Positions 33,134-42,287 of a stretch of DNA of 64,000 nt are shown one piece after another. Location: NCBI RefSeq assembly GCF_016881005.1, contig NZ_JACOPV010000016.1:104634-168633 (forward strand). The letters run 5' to 3'. The notes beneath the pieces are model-generated. The model saw only the letters and a list, made by a program, of their open reading frames with translations, did no database searches and had not been told where the DNA came from. The DNA comes from Pseudomonas arcuscaelestis. GTDB taxonomy: Bacteria > Pseudomonadota > Gammaproteobacteria > Pseudomonadales > Pseudomonadaceae. The position numbers and the translations under genes are program-made. The stretch's first letter is position 1; every line of letters begins with the position of its first letter.

Positions 33134-34921
33134 TCAGATTCCTTGTTCGCTGAGCCACAGGTTCAAAGCCGCCAGTTGCCAAAGCTTCGAACCGCGCAGC
33201 GGCGTCAATTGGCCGTGGGGATCGCTGAGCAAGCGGTCCAGGGCGGCCGGTTCGAACAGGCCGCGATCCTGGCTTGGGTCGAGCAACAATTGGCGTACCC
33301 AGTCCAGCGTGGCACCTTGCAAATGCTTCAGGCCTGGCACCGGGAAGTAGCCTTTCTTGCGATCGATGACTTCGCTGGGAATGACCAGGCGCGCTGCTTC
33401 CTTGAGCACCTGCTTGCCGCCATCGGGCAGTTTGAAGCGCGCCGGGATGCGCGCCGACAGCTCCACCAGGCGGTAATCCAGAAACGGCGTGCGAGCTTCC
33501 AGGCCCCAGGCCATGGTCATGTTGTCGACGCGTTTGACCGGGTCATCGACCAGCATCACCGTGCTGTCCAGGCGCAGGGCCTTGTCCACGGCATCGCTGG
33601 CGCCGGGTTGAGCGAAGTGGTGGCGGACAAAGTCGCCGGCAGCGTCATGTTCGAGTCGCCACGGTTGTTGAACCGTCTCGGCATAGTCGTCAAAGCTGCG
33701 GTCGAAAAAGGCGTCGCGGTAGGCAGCATAAGGGTTCGATGCGCCATCGACCTGCGGGTACCAGTGATAACCGGCGAACAATTCGTCAGCGCCCTGGCCG
33801 CTTTGCACCACTTTGCAGTGTTTGGCCACCTCACGTGACAGCAGGTAGAAGGCGATGCAGTCGTGGCTGACCATCGGCTCGCTCATGGCACGGAACGCCG
33901 CTGGCAGTTGCTCGATGATTTCTCGCTCGTCGATACGCAACTGATGGTGGCGCGTGCCGTAGTGACGAGCGATCAGGTCCGAGTACTGGAACTCGTCGCC
34001 GCGTTCACCACCGGCATCTTCGAAGCCGATGGAGAAGGTCGACAAGTCTTCCACGCCCACTTCGCGCAGCAGCCCCACCAGCATGCTGGAGTCGACGCCG
34101 CCGGACAACAGGACGCCGACATCGACGGCGGCACGTTGACGAATTGCCACGGCTTCGCGGGTGCTTTCGAGCACGCGGTCACGCCAGTCTTCCAGGCTCA
34201 GGTCCAGCTCGTCGGTGCGCGGGCCATATTGCAACTGCCACCATACCTGCTGCTCAACACGGCCTTGGGCATCGATACGTATCCAGGTGGCTGGCGCCAG
34301 CTTCTGCACATTGGCCAGCAGGGTGCGCGGTGCAGGTACAACCGCATGGAAATTCAGGTAATGGTTGAGCGCTACCGGGTCGAGCATCGGGTTGATGTCA
34401 CCGCCTTTCAACAAGGCCGGCAGGCTTGAGGCGAAGCGCAAACGCTCGCCGTTGCGCGACAGGTATAAAGGCTTGACCCCGAGACGGTCGCGGGCGAGAA
34501 ACAGTTGCTGGGTGTCGCGCTCCCAGATCGCCAGGGCAAACATGCCGTTCAGGCGCGGCAGCAGATCGGCGCCCCAGGCATGGTAGCCCTTGAGCAGCAC
34601 TTCGGTGTCGCCGTCTGAATAGAACCCGTAGCCGAGGTCTTCCAGCTCGCGACGCAGTTCAGGGAAGTTATAAATGGCGCCATTGAAGGCCAGTGATAAA
34701 CCTAACTGACTATCGACCATGGGCTGCGCCGAGCCGTCGGACAGATCCATGATTTTCAGCCGACGATGGCCCAGCGCAATCGGGCCCTGGCTATGAAAGC
34801 CCCAGGCATCCGGGCCACGAGGTGCCAGGTGATGGGTCATTCGCTCGACCGCGGCGAGGTCCGCCGGGCGTGGTGGATGGGCAACAGGGGTGAAACGAAA
34901 CTCTCCAGCTAATCCGCACAT
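33134..34921 (-). CDS. asnO: N-acetylglutaminylglutamine amidotransferase (AsnB-like)
   Basis: This 595-aa asparagine-synthetase-type enzyme has the class II glutaminase nucleophile C2 (MCGLAGEF) and an N-terminal Ntn domain (about 1-215). The synthetase domain carries the PP-loop GVLLSGGVDSSMLVGLL near 265 and later GQGADELFAGYHWYP. It amidates the C-terminus of N-acetylglutaminylglutamine, giving NAGGN, a compatible solute made under osmotic stress in Pseudomonas and Sinorhizobium. It is first gene of the three-gene operon. The 164-nt upstream gap must hold the osmoregulated promoter; I could not fix its boxes. Confidence 0.94.
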   Translation of the reverse strand: MCGLAGEFRFTPVAHPPRPADLAAVERMTHHLAPRGPDAWGFHSQGPIALGHRRLKIMDLSDGSAQPMVDSQLGLSLAFNGAIYNFPELRRELEDLGYGFYSDGDTEVLLKGYHAWGADLLPRLNGMFALAIWERDTQQLFLARDRLGVKPLYLSRNGERLRFASSLPALLKGGDINPMLDPVALNHYLNFHAVVPAPRTLLANVQKLAPATWIRIDAQGRVEQQVWWQLQYGPRTDELDLSLEDWRDRVLESTREAVAIRQRAAVDVGVLLSGGVDSSMLVGLLREVGVEDLSTFSIGFEDAGGERGDEFQYSDLIARHYGTRHHQLRIDEREIIEQLPAAFRAMSEPMVSHDCIAFYLLSREVAKHCKVVQSGQGADELFAGYHWYPQVDGASNPYAAYRDAFFDRSFDDYAETVQQPWRLEHDAAGDFVRHHFAQPGASDAVDKALRLDSTVMLVDDPVKRVDNMTMAWGLEARTPFLDYRLVELSARIPARFKLPDGGKQVLKEAARLVIPSEVIDRKKGYFPVPGLKHLQGATLDWVRQLLLDPSQDRGLFEPAALDRLLSDPHGQLTPLRGSKLWQLAALNLWLSEQGI

Positions 34922-35048
34922 AAGTCCTTACCGGTTTTGCCGTTGGGGAAGGTGCCCAAAACGCGGGCACATTGAAACTGACCGAGCGGGCTGGCGAGAG
35001 TTTTAGAACGATTAGTTATATGCGGTGATGGCGGGCTTTGAGCTGAGA

Positions 35049-35076
35049 ACTGCAAGCGGGAGGTGCCGCTTGCAGT
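35049..35076. terminator. Hairpin downstream of mnmC
   Basis: A perfect 11-bp stem (ACTGCAAGCGG 35049-35059 / 35066-35076) has a 6-nt loop and sits 10 nt past the mnmC stop. An outer TGAGCT/AGCTCA pairing overlaps the stop codon. There is no strong T run, so termination efficiency is uncertain. Confidence 0.6.
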
Positions 35077-35085
35077 ACTTCTAGC

Positions 35086-37089
35086 TCAGGGCTTGGAGGT
35101 TGGCGCAGTTTTTTTTCCGCGAATCAGCTCGCGCAGCATGAAGCGGTTGGGGTGGCAGGCTTCGGCTACGTCGCGGGGGACCGGCAGTGGTGCATCGTCG
35201 ATCCAGGCAGCGATCAGCTCGCCGCTCAGCGGGGCGGTGATGATTCCGCGTGAGCCGTGGCCGCTGTTGATGTACAGGCCTTCGATCCAGGGGCAGGGAG
35301 TATTGGGCACCTGACGGGCATCCTTGGCCAGGACGGCATATTGCTGGTCGAACAGTTGCCTCTCGGCCAGTGGGCCGACGATCGGCAGATAGTCTGGACT
35401 GGTGCAGCGAAAGGCTGCACGGCCCTGCAGGGTATGTGGGTCAATATGGTGGGTGTCGAGGCGTTCGGCGAGGTCGCTGGAAATTTCATCGAGCAGATGC
35501 AGGTTACCGATGTGCTCTTCAACGGTGGGGGTTGTGTCCAGGCTATGGAAGTCGAAGCTGGCGCCCAGGGTGTGTTCGCCACCTCGTGACGGTGCGACGT
35601 AGCCGTCGGCGCACACCACGGTATTCAATGCCTGGCTTCGGGCGGTAGCTGGCAAGCGGGTGATCTGCCCGCGTATGCGCTTGAGCGGCAGGCCGACACA
35701 GGGTTCGAAACGCTGGATTTCGGCGGCAGTGGCCAGCACGACCACCGCTGCACTGGCGAGGAATTTCTCGCTTTCCCAGGCCTGCCACAGGCCATCGACT
35801 TTTCGCAGTTGCATCACCTGGTGGTGGGTCAGCAGCGTAATATTGGGGTGCTGCAGTTGTGCCTGGCACAACGCCGGCGGATGCGCCCAACCCGCCTGGG
35901 GGTAGAACAATCCGCCACTGGCCAGCGCTACACCTGCCACCGCTTGCGCCTGCTCGCGACTCAGGCGTTGCAGCAGTTGCCGGTCGAAGGCATTGGCCAG
36001 GGTTTCCTGACGTTGCTCTTCCTTGCTGTCGAAGGCCAATTGCAGAACACCGCAAGCGTCCCAATCCTGCCCCCGCTGCAGGCATTGAAGCAGGCGTCTG
36101 GTGTAGCCGAAACCACTCAGAATCAGACGCGACAACGCCGTGCCATGGGCCGATAGCTTGAGGTAGAGCACTCCCTGCGGATTGCCCGAGGCTTCTGCAG
36201 CCACGGTCGCGTGGCGCTCCAGTACGCTGACCTGCCAGCCTCGAGCCGCAAGGCTGGCGGCGGTGGCACAACCGGCAAGCCCGGCGCCGATAACCAGCGC
36301 CTGGCGCGGGCCGGTCAAGACAAGAGGGCGGGCGAACCAGGGGGCGACGGTTACCGAGTTGTCCTGGGGCTCTGGAGTGCCACGAAAGACCCCACGCAGT
36401 ACTTCCCACTTCTTGCCGATACCCGGGATGCGTTTCATCTCAAAGCCCACGGCAATCAGGCCGCGGCGCACCCAACCGGTGCTGGTGAACGTGCCGAGGG
36501 TGGCATTGGCAGCGCAGAGGCGGCCGATTTGAGTGAACAGTTCCGGTGTCCACATTTGCGGATTCTTTGCCGGGGCGAAGCCGTCGAGGAACCAGGCGTC
36601 GACCTCGGCATCGAGTTGTGGCAGTTGCTCCAGGGCATCACCAATCATCAGGGTCAACCGCACTCGGCCCTGATCGAAGACGAAGGTCTGGAAGCCATCA
36701 TGCACCGCCACGTACTGCGCCAGCAGCGCAGCGCTGAAGGGCGCCAGCTCCGGCCACAGGGCCAAGGCACGAGCGAGGTCAGCATGACTGAGCGGGTACT
36801 TTTCCACGCTGATGAAATGCAGGCGGGCATCGGCGTTTGCGCATTCGTTGAACAGTTGCCAGGCACAGAAGAAATTCAGTCCCGTGCCAAAACCGGTTTC
36901 ACCGATCACCAGGCACTGCTCCGGCGCCATCGTGCTGAAACGCTGGCGCAGGTCGTTCTGGTCAATGAACACATGACGGGTTTCTTCCAGGCTCTGGTCC
37001 TTGGAGAAATAAATGTCATCGAACTGGCGCGAATGGGGGCGGCCCTGCTCGTCCCAGTCGATCTGGGCGTATTGGGTTACTTCAGTCAT
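35086..37089 (-). CDS. mnmC: Bifunctional tRNA wobble-uridine modification enzyme MnmC
   Basis: This 667-aa enzyme completes mnm5s2U at position 34 of tRNAs. The N-terminal methyltransferase domain (about 1-240; GETGFGTGLNFFCAWQ is the SAM loop, DAWFLDGFAPAKNPQMW the DUF752 core) adds the last methyl. The C-terminal FAD domain (about 262-655; GAGLAGCATAASLAARGW binds FAD) removes the carboxymethyl arm. Both halves are complete and the length matches MnmC. The gene is divergent from pap and downstream of no obvious partner. Confidence 0.95.
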   Translation of the reverse strand: MTEVTQYAQIDWDEQGRPHSRQFDDIYFSKDQSLEETRHVFIDQNDLRQRFSTMAPEQCLVIGETGFGTGLNFFCAWQLFNECANADARLHFISVEKYPLSHADLARALALWPELAPFSAALLAQYVAVHDGFQTFVFDQGRVRLTLMIGDALEQLPQLDAEVDAWFLDGFAPAKNPQMWTPELFTQIGRLCAANATLGTFTSTGWVRRGLIAVGFEMKRIPGIGKKWEVLRGVFRGTPEPQDNSVTVAPWFARPLVLTGPRQALVIGAGLAGCATAASLAARGWQVSVLERHATVAAEASGNPQGVLYLKLSAHGTALSRLILSGFGYTRRLLQCLQRGQDWDACGVLQLAFDSKEEQRQETLANAFDRQLLQRLSREQAQAVAGVALASGGLFYPQAGWAHPPALCQAQLQHPNITLLTHHQVMQLRKVDGLWQAWESEKFLASAAVVVLATAAEIQRFEPCVGLPLKRIRGQITRLPATARSQALNTVVCADGYVAPSRGGEHTLGASFDFHSLDTTPTVEEHIGNLHLLDEISSDLAERLDTHHIDPHTLQGRAAFRCTSPDYLPIVGPLAERQLFDQQYAVLAKDARQVPNTPCPWIEGLYINSGHGSRGIITAPLSGELIAAWIDDAPLPVPRDVAEACHPNRFMLRELIRGKKTAPTSKP

Positions 37090-37225
37090 GGTCGGCTCAG
37101 GTCAGGCTAGAACGGCATTTTAGCTGATCGACACGACACTGTTGTCTTCACCTGGGCATTCTTTGTTTGCCGGACAAAGAGGGCCTCGATCCGCTAGTCT
37201 TGCTTATCCATGTAGGGAGCCTGGT

Positions 37226-38719
37226 ATGTTCGAATCCGCTGAAATTGGTCACGCCATCGATAAAGAGACCTACGACGCCGAAGTGCCCGCACTTCGCGAA
37301 GCGTTGTTGGAGGCACAGTTCGAACTCAAACAGCAGGCGCGTTTCCCGGTGATTGTATTGATCAACGGTATTGAAGGCGCTGGCAAGGGCGAAACGGTGA
37401 AGCTGCTCAACGAGTGGATGGACCCGCGCCTGATTGAAGTGCGTACGTTCGACCAACAGACTGACGAAGAACTCGCGCGGCCACCGGCCTGGCGCTACTG
37501 GCGCGCATTGCCCGCAAAAGGTCGAATGGGGGTGTTTTTCGGCAACTGGTACAGCCAGATGCTGCAGGGGCGAGTCCATGGGCATTTCAAGGATGCGGTG
37601 CTCGATCAGGCCATCCGCGGCGCCGAGCGCCTGGAGGAAATGCTCTGTGACGAAGGGGCGTTGATCTTCAAGTTCTGGTTTCACTTGTCGAAAAAACAGA
37701 TGAAAGCCCGGCTCAAGGCGCTCAAGGATGATCCATTGCACAGTTGGCGCATCAGCCCGCTGGATTGGCAGCAGTCGCAAACCTATGATCGCTTTGTGCG
37801 CTTCGGTGAGCGGGTGCTGCGCCAGACCAGCCGTGATTACGCGCCCTGGCATGTCATTGAAGGTGTTGACCCGTATTACCGCAGCCTGGCAGTCGGGCGC
37901 ATTCTGCTTGAAGGCTTGCAGGCCGCGCTCAAGGTCCAGCATGCACCGATTCATCGCCCCAGCGTCGCCCCGCTGGGCGAGAGTATCGATCAGCGCAGCT
38001 TGCTGGGTAGCCTGGACATGACCCTACGCCTGGACAAAAGCGAGTACCAGGAGCAGCTGATTACCGAGCAAGCGCGGCTGGCGGGTTTGCTGCGCGACAA
38101 GCACATGCGTCGCCATGCCTTGGTGGCGGTGTTCGAGGGCAATGATGCAGCGGGCAAGGGCGGCGCCATTCGTCGCGTTGCCGCGGCGCTGGACCCACGG
38201 CAGTACCGTATCGTGCCGATTGCGGCGCCCTCTGAAGAGGAGCGCGCACAACCTTACCTGTGGCGGTTCTGGCGCCATGTGCCGGCGCGCGGCAAATTCA
38301 CCGTGTTCGACCGCTCCTGGTACGGCCGCGTGTTGGTCGAGCGCATCGAAGGCTTCTGCAGTCAGGCTGACTGGATGCGTGCCTATGGCGAAATCAACGA
38401 CTTTGAAGAGCAACTGACCGATGCCGGTGTAGTGCTGGTCAAGTTCTGGCTGTCGATTGACGAACAGACCCAACTCGAGCGTTTCCAGGAGCGCGAAAAG
38501 ATTCCGTTCAAGCGTTTCAAAATTACCGAGGAAGACTGGCGTAACCGCGAAAAGTGGGGGCAATACGCGGAAGCTGTCGGCGACATGGTAGACCGCACCA
38601 GCACCGAAATCGCGCCATGGACATTGGTTGAAGCCAATGACAAGCGCTGGGCGCGGGTGAAAGTGTTGCGCACTATCAACAATGCTCTGGAGGCAGCGTT
38701 CAAGAAAGACAAGAAATAG
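37226..38719 (+). CDS. pap: Polyphosphate:AMP phosphotransferase (two-domain PPK2)
   Basis: This 497-aa enzyme transfers phosphate from polyphosphate to AMP, giving ADP. It consists of two tandem PPK2 domains, the arrangement of class II PAP: the first has NGIEGAGKGETVKLLNEWMD near 47-66, and the second EGNDAAGKGGAIRRV near 305, with the catalytic lid in the second (DRSWYGRVLVERIEGF). The start is MFESAEIG after GGGAG; the frame is open 28 codons further up without support. It is cytosolic, complete and divergent from mnmC. Confidence 0.95.
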   Translation: MFESAEIGHAIDKETYDAEVPALREALLEAQFELKQQARFPVIVLINGIEGAGKGETVKLLNEWMDPRLIEVRTFDQQTDEELARPPAWRYWRALPAKGRMGVFFGNWYSQMLQGRVHGHFKDAVLDQAIRGAERLEEMLCDEGALIFKFWFHLSKKQMKARLKALKDDPLHSWRISPLDWQQSQTYDRFVRFGERVLRQTSRDYAPWHVIEGVDPYYRSLAVGRILLEGLQAALKVQHAPIHRPSVAPLGESIDQRSLLGSLDMTLRLDKSEYQEQLITEQARLAGLLRDKHMRRHALVAVFEGNDAAGKGGAIRRVAAALDPRQYRIVPIAAPSEEERAQPYLWRFWRHVPARGKFTVFDRSWYGRVLVERIEGFCSQADWMRAYGEINDFEEQLTDAGVVLVKFWLSIDEQTQLERFQEREKIPFKRFKITEEDWRNREKWGQYAEAVGDMVDRTSTEIAPWTLVEANDKRWARVKVLRTINNALEAAFKKDKK

Positions 38720-38830
38720 CAGTCGCTAGGGGAATGAAGTGCGGAAATCTTTTCTGCAATTGTACCTGTCGGCCCCCACAGCCAATCCGTAGAATTCAGG
38801 CTTCCGCCACACAGGGCTATTGAGGCTGTT

Positions 38831-39787
38831 ATGCACATTTCTTCCGGACGCTGGGTCTACGGTCTGTCACTTTCACTGCTGACCGCCTTGCTCTGGGGCA
38901 TCCTGCCGATCAAGCTCAAACAAGTGTTGCAGGTGATGGACCCGGTCACTGTCACCTGGTTTCGCCTGCTGGTTTCCGGCGGCCTGCTGTTTGCCTGGCT
39001 GGCAGCCAGCAAGCGCCTGCCATCGTTCAATCGTCTGGGGCGCAAAGGCTGGGCGCTGGTAGCGCTGGCCACGGGCGGCCTGGTAGGCAACTACGTGCTG
39101 TACCTGATGGGGCTCAACCTGCTCAGCCCCGGCACCGCGCAGTTGGTGGTACAGCTTGGGCCGGTGCTGCTGTTGGTGGCCAGTGTGATCCTGTTCAAGG
39201 AACGCTTCAGCCTCGGGCAGGGTGTGGGCCTGTTGATTCTGCTGATGGGGTTTGGCTTGTTCTTCAACCAACGCCTGGAAGAGCTGCTGACGTCCTTGAG
39301 TGTCTACACCACCGGGGTACTGACTATTATCCTGGCTACCACCATCTGGGTGTTCTACGCCCTGAGTCAGAAGCAATTGTTGACGGTGTGGAATTCGATG
39401 CAGGTGATGATGGTCATCTACCTGTGCTGCGCGGTGCTTCTCACGCCGTGGGTCCATCCGCTTGAAGCCTTGCAACTGAATCCACTGCAAGGGTGGCTGT
39501 TGCTCGCCTGCTGCCTCAATACCTTGGTTGCCTATGGGGCTTTCGCCGAAGCGCTTGCGCACTGGGAAGCGTCCAAGGTCAGTGCCACCCTGGCGCTGAC
39601 GCCGCTGGTGACGTTTGTTGCCGTGGCGTTGGCGGCCTGGTTCTGGCCGGACTATGTGCACGCCGAGCAGATCAACACGCTGGGATATCTTGGGGCGATG
39701 GTGGTGGTAGTGGGCTCGGTGCTGACTGCGCTGGGGCCGTCGCTGGTTGCCGGCTGGCGGGCCAGGCGAGTGCGCCTGGCCCGCTGA
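38831..39787 (+). CDS. EamA-family (DMT superfamily) transporter
   Basis: This 318-aa inner-membrane protein has ten predicted helices in two EamA repeats (about 10-145 and 160-300). Repeat features include DPVTVTWFRLLVSGGLLF in the first half and ASKVSATLALTPLVTFVAVA in the second. EamA proteins export amino acids or metabolites or import other small molecules; the substrate is not predictable. The ATG has GAGG upstream. It converges with fumC, with one base between the stop codons and no visible terminator. Confidence 0.9.
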   Translation: MHISSGRWVYGLSLSLLTALLWGILPIKLKQVLQVMDPVTVTWFRLLVSGGLLFAWLAASKRLPSFNRLGRKGWALVALATGGLVGNYVLYLMGLNLLSPGTAQLVVQLGPVLLLVASVILFKERFSLGQGVGLLILLMGFGLFFNQRLEELLTSLSVYTTGVLTIILATTIWVFYALSQKQLLTVWNSMQVMMVIYLCCAVLLTPWVHPLEALQLNPLQGWLLLACCLNTLVAYGAFAEALAHWEASKVSATLALTPLVTFVAVALAAWFWPDYVHAEQINTLGYLGAMVVVVGSVLTALGPSLVAGWRARRVRLAR

Positions 39788-39788
39788 C

Positions 39789-41183
39789 TCAGCCTTTTTT
39801 ACCCGGTTCGAGCATGTCTTGCGGGCGTACCCACTGATCGAACTGTTCGTTGCTCAGGTAGCCCAGGCTCAAGGCTGCATCGCGCAGGGTGGTGCCTTCG
39901 CTGTAGGCCTTCTTGGCAATCTCCGCCGCCTTGTCGTAGCCGATGTGCGGATTGAGCGCGGTGACCAGCATCAGCCCGCGTTCCAGGTGCGCTGCCATTT
40001 GTTCGGCATCGGGTTCGATGCCGGCCACGCAGTGCTGCTGGAAGTTGCGGCAGCCGTCGGCCAGCAGCTCGATGGATTGCAGCAGGTTGTGAATGATGAC
40101 CGGCTTGAATACGTTCAACTGCAAGTGCCCCTGGCTTGCCGCAAAGCCAATCGCCGTGTCGTTGCCCAACACCTGGCAGGCGAGCATCGACAGTGCCTCG
40201 CACTGCGTCGGGTTGACCTTGCCAGGCATGATCGAGCTGCCTGGCTCGTTGGCCGGCAGGCGTACTTCGGCAAGGCCTGCACGCGGGCCTGAACTCAACA
40301 GGCGCAGGTCATTGGCGATTTTCATCAAGGCCACCGCCAGGGTCTTCAAGCCACCGGCCAAGGTGGTCAGCGGCTCATGCCCGGCCAGGGCGGCAAACTT
40401 GTTCGGCGCCGTCACGAAGGGCAGGCCGGAGAGGGCGGCCAACTCGGCAGCGATAGCTTCGGCAAAACCATATGGGGCGTTGAGGCCGGTGCCGACCGCG
40501 GTACCGCCCTGGGCCAGCTCGCACACGGCGGGCAGCGCGGCACGGATTGCGCGCTGGGCGTAATCGAGCTGGGCGACATAGGCCGATACTTCCTGGCCAA
40601 ACGTGATCGGGGTGGCATCCATCATGTGCGTGCGACCGGTCTTGACCAGGTGCAGATGACGTGCCGAGAGTTCGGCCAGGCCTGAGGACAACTCGGTGAT
40701 CGCTGGCAGTAGATGGTGCTGAACAGCCTGCGCCGCGGCAATGTGCATGGCCGTTGGGAAGCAGTCGTTGGAACTTTGCGAGCGATTGACATGATCGTTG
40801 GGGTGAACCGGAATCTTGCCGCCGCGGCCTTTGCCGGCCAGTTCGTTGGCGCGCCCGGCGATAACTTCATTAACGTTCATGTTGCTTTGCGTGCCACTGC
40901 CTGTCTGCCAGACGACGAGTGGAAACTGATCGTCCAACTGGCCATCGAGCACTTCATCGGCCGCTTGTTCGATCAGGCGGGAAATATCGGCCGGCAGGTC
41001 TCCGTTGCGGTTATTGACCCGTGCAGCAGCCTTTTTGATCATTGCCAGCGCATGCAGGACAGCGATTGGCATGCGCTCCTTGCCGATGGCGAAGTTGATC
41101 ATCGAGCGTTGTGTCTGGGCTCCCCAGTAGGCCTGCTCAGGAACTTCGACCTGTCCCAGGCTGTCAGTTTCGATACGGCTCAT
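39789..41183 (-). CDS. fumC: Class II fumarate hydratase FumC
   Basis: This 464-aa iron-independent fumarase of the TCA cycle converts fumarate to malate. The aspartase/fumarase signature GSSIMPGKVNPTQ is near 318, QTGSGTQSNMNVNEV near 93-107 binds substrate, and the catalytic Ser-region is SSNDCFPTAMH near 138. The length is normal. Pseudomonads usually hold more than one fumarase; this copy is separate from the sodA-linked, iron-responsive fumC, so it may be the housekeeping or secondary form. Confidence 0.95.
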   Translation of the reverse strand: MSRIETDSLGQVEVPEQAYWGAQTQRSMINFAIGKERMPIAVLHALAMIKKAAARVNNRNGDLPADISRLIEQAADEVLDGQLDDQFPLVVWQTGSGTQSNMNVNEVIAGRANELAGKGRGGKIPVHPNDHVNRSQSSNDCFPTAMHIAAAQAVQHHLLPAITELSSGLAELSARHLHLVKTGRTHMMDATPITFGQEVSAYVAQLDYAQRAIRAALPAVCELAQGGTAVGTGLNAPYGFAEAIAAELAALSGLPFVTAPNKFAALAGHEPLTTLAGGLKTLAVALMKIANDLRLLSSGPRAGLAEVRLPANEPGSSIMPGKVNPTQCEALSMLACQVLGNDTAIGFAASQGHLQLNVFKPVIIHNLLQSIELLADGCRNFQQHCVAGIEPDAEQMAAHLERGLMLVTALNPHIGYDKAAEIAKKAYSEGTTLRDAALSLGYLSNEQFDQWVRPQDMLEPGKKG

Positions 41184-41340
41184 ACTGCACTCACTCCCTT
41201 GTGGTCTGAATTCGCAGTTTAGGTCTCTTTTAGTCGCAGCGGTTCCATCGCTCGTCGACCCACTTGAGTGCTGCGCCCGAGTCGGCGCAGAATGCTCTAC
41301 TCTGGGGTACTACCTCCTCTGTCCTAATGAAGGAATTACG

Positions 41341-41865
41341 ATGACCCGTCTTCGCGCCCTTTGCACTGCTGTTGCGCTGGTCTGCGCCAGCGGCCAGGTG
41401 CTTGCCGATACCGCCAGCCACAACGCCAGTGCCGAAAAATTCCTCATGATGGCGCACGCTGACAAGCTGGGCACCCCGGTGTATATGCAGGTCCAGCAGA
41501 TGTTTGCCCAGCGTTTCGAGCAGACCAAGGCGCCTGCTTCGAAAAAGTCCGTGCTCGACAGCTACCAGGCCAAGGCCAACGCCGCGCTGGACCAGGCTAT
41601 CGGCTGGAACAAGCTCAAGCCCGACATGGTCAAGCTGTACACCAGCACCTTCAGCGAAAGCGAGTTGAAAGACCTGGTAGCCTTCTACCAGTCGCCGCTG
41701 GGCAAGAAAGTCCTGGAAAAAATGCCTCAGGTTACCCAGCAATCGGCGCAACTGACCCAGCAAAAGCTGGAAAGTGCAGTGCCGGTGGTCAACAAGCTGT
41801 TGGCTGATATGACCAAGGAACTTGACCCGAACGCTGGCAAGGCCGCCGCGCCAGCGAAGAAGTAA
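41341..41865 (+). CDS. DUF2059 periplasmic protein
   Basis: This 174-aa protein has a signal peptide (about 1-22, ending GQVLA). The DUF2059 domain covers about 75-140 (KPDMVKLYTSTFSESELKDL and FYQSPLGKKVLEKMPQV). It ends with a Lys/Ala-rich tail (GKAAAPAKK). No function is established. It lies 15 nt before bolA, so the two are probably co-transcribed. Confidence 0.88.
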   Translation: MTRLRALCTAVALVCASGQVLADTASHNASAEKFLMMAHADKLGTPVYMQVQQMFAQRFEQTKAPASKKSVLDSYQAKANAALDQAIGWNKLKPDMVKLYTSTFSESELKDLVAFYQSPLGKKVLEKMPQVTQQSAQLTQQKLESAVPVVNKLLADMTKELDPNAGKAAAPAKK

Positions 41866-41880
41866 TACGCGGAGCCGTCC

Positions 41881-42180
41881 ATGTCCATGCAGCAAAAGAT
41901 TGAACAAAGCCTGGCCGCGCTGGCGCCTCAGCACCTGTCGGTGCTCGACGAAAGCCATATGCACAGCCGTGGGCAGGAAACCCATTACAAGGCTGTACTG
42001 GTCAGCGAGCAGTTTACTGGCCTGAACAGCGTGAAGCGCCACCAGAAGGTTTATGCCACCCTCGGCGAGTTGATGGGCCAGGTGCATGCCTTGGCCCTGC
42101 ATACCTACACCCCTGAGGAATGGCAGAAAGTCGGCGCAGCACCCGCTTCACCCACCTGTGCAGGTGGTAGCAAACACTGA
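41881..42180 (+). CDS. bolA: BolA-family protein
   Basis: This 99-aa protein has the class II KH-like BolA fold: N-terminal helix (MQQKIEQSLAALAPQHLSVL), then DESHMHSRGQETHYKAVLVS with the conserved His, and the signature VKRHQKVYATLGELM near 58-72 containing the Fe-S ligand His. BolA proteins pair with monothiol glutaredoxins to handle [2Fe-2S] clusters and influence cell shape in stationary phase. An intrinsic terminator follows closely. Confidence 0.93.
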   Translation: MSMQQKIEQSLAALAPQHLSVLDESHMHSRGQETHYKAVLVSEQFTGLNSVKRHQKVYATLGELMGQVHALALHTYTPEEWQKVGAAPASPTCAGGSKH

Positions 42181-42210
42181 TTTCATCGTCAGGTTTTTGC
42201 TAGAATGTGC

Positions 42211-42239
42211 AACGCGCCGCTCGACGGCGCGTTTTTTTT
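42211..42239 (+). terminator. Intrinsic terminator after bolA
   Basis: A 9-bp perfect stem (AACGCGCCG 42211-42219 / 42225-42233) has a CTCGA loop and is followed by eight T residues. It ends the DUF2059-bolA transcript ahead of trhO. Confidence 0.9.
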
Positions 42240-42287
42240 GTCATCCGGTCCGCCCTTTACGAGGGTGACCACCTGGAGATTCATTGC

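Noticed and set aside
35086..37089. Possibility that MnmC is two frameshifted genes
   Set aside because: A single open frame contains both the methyltransferase and FAD domains with normal spacing.
42195..42212. TGCTAGAAT extended -10 box just before the bolA terminator
   Set aside because: A start there would give only a ~25-nt RNA ending at the hairpin; the match is probably chance, and no -35 is present.
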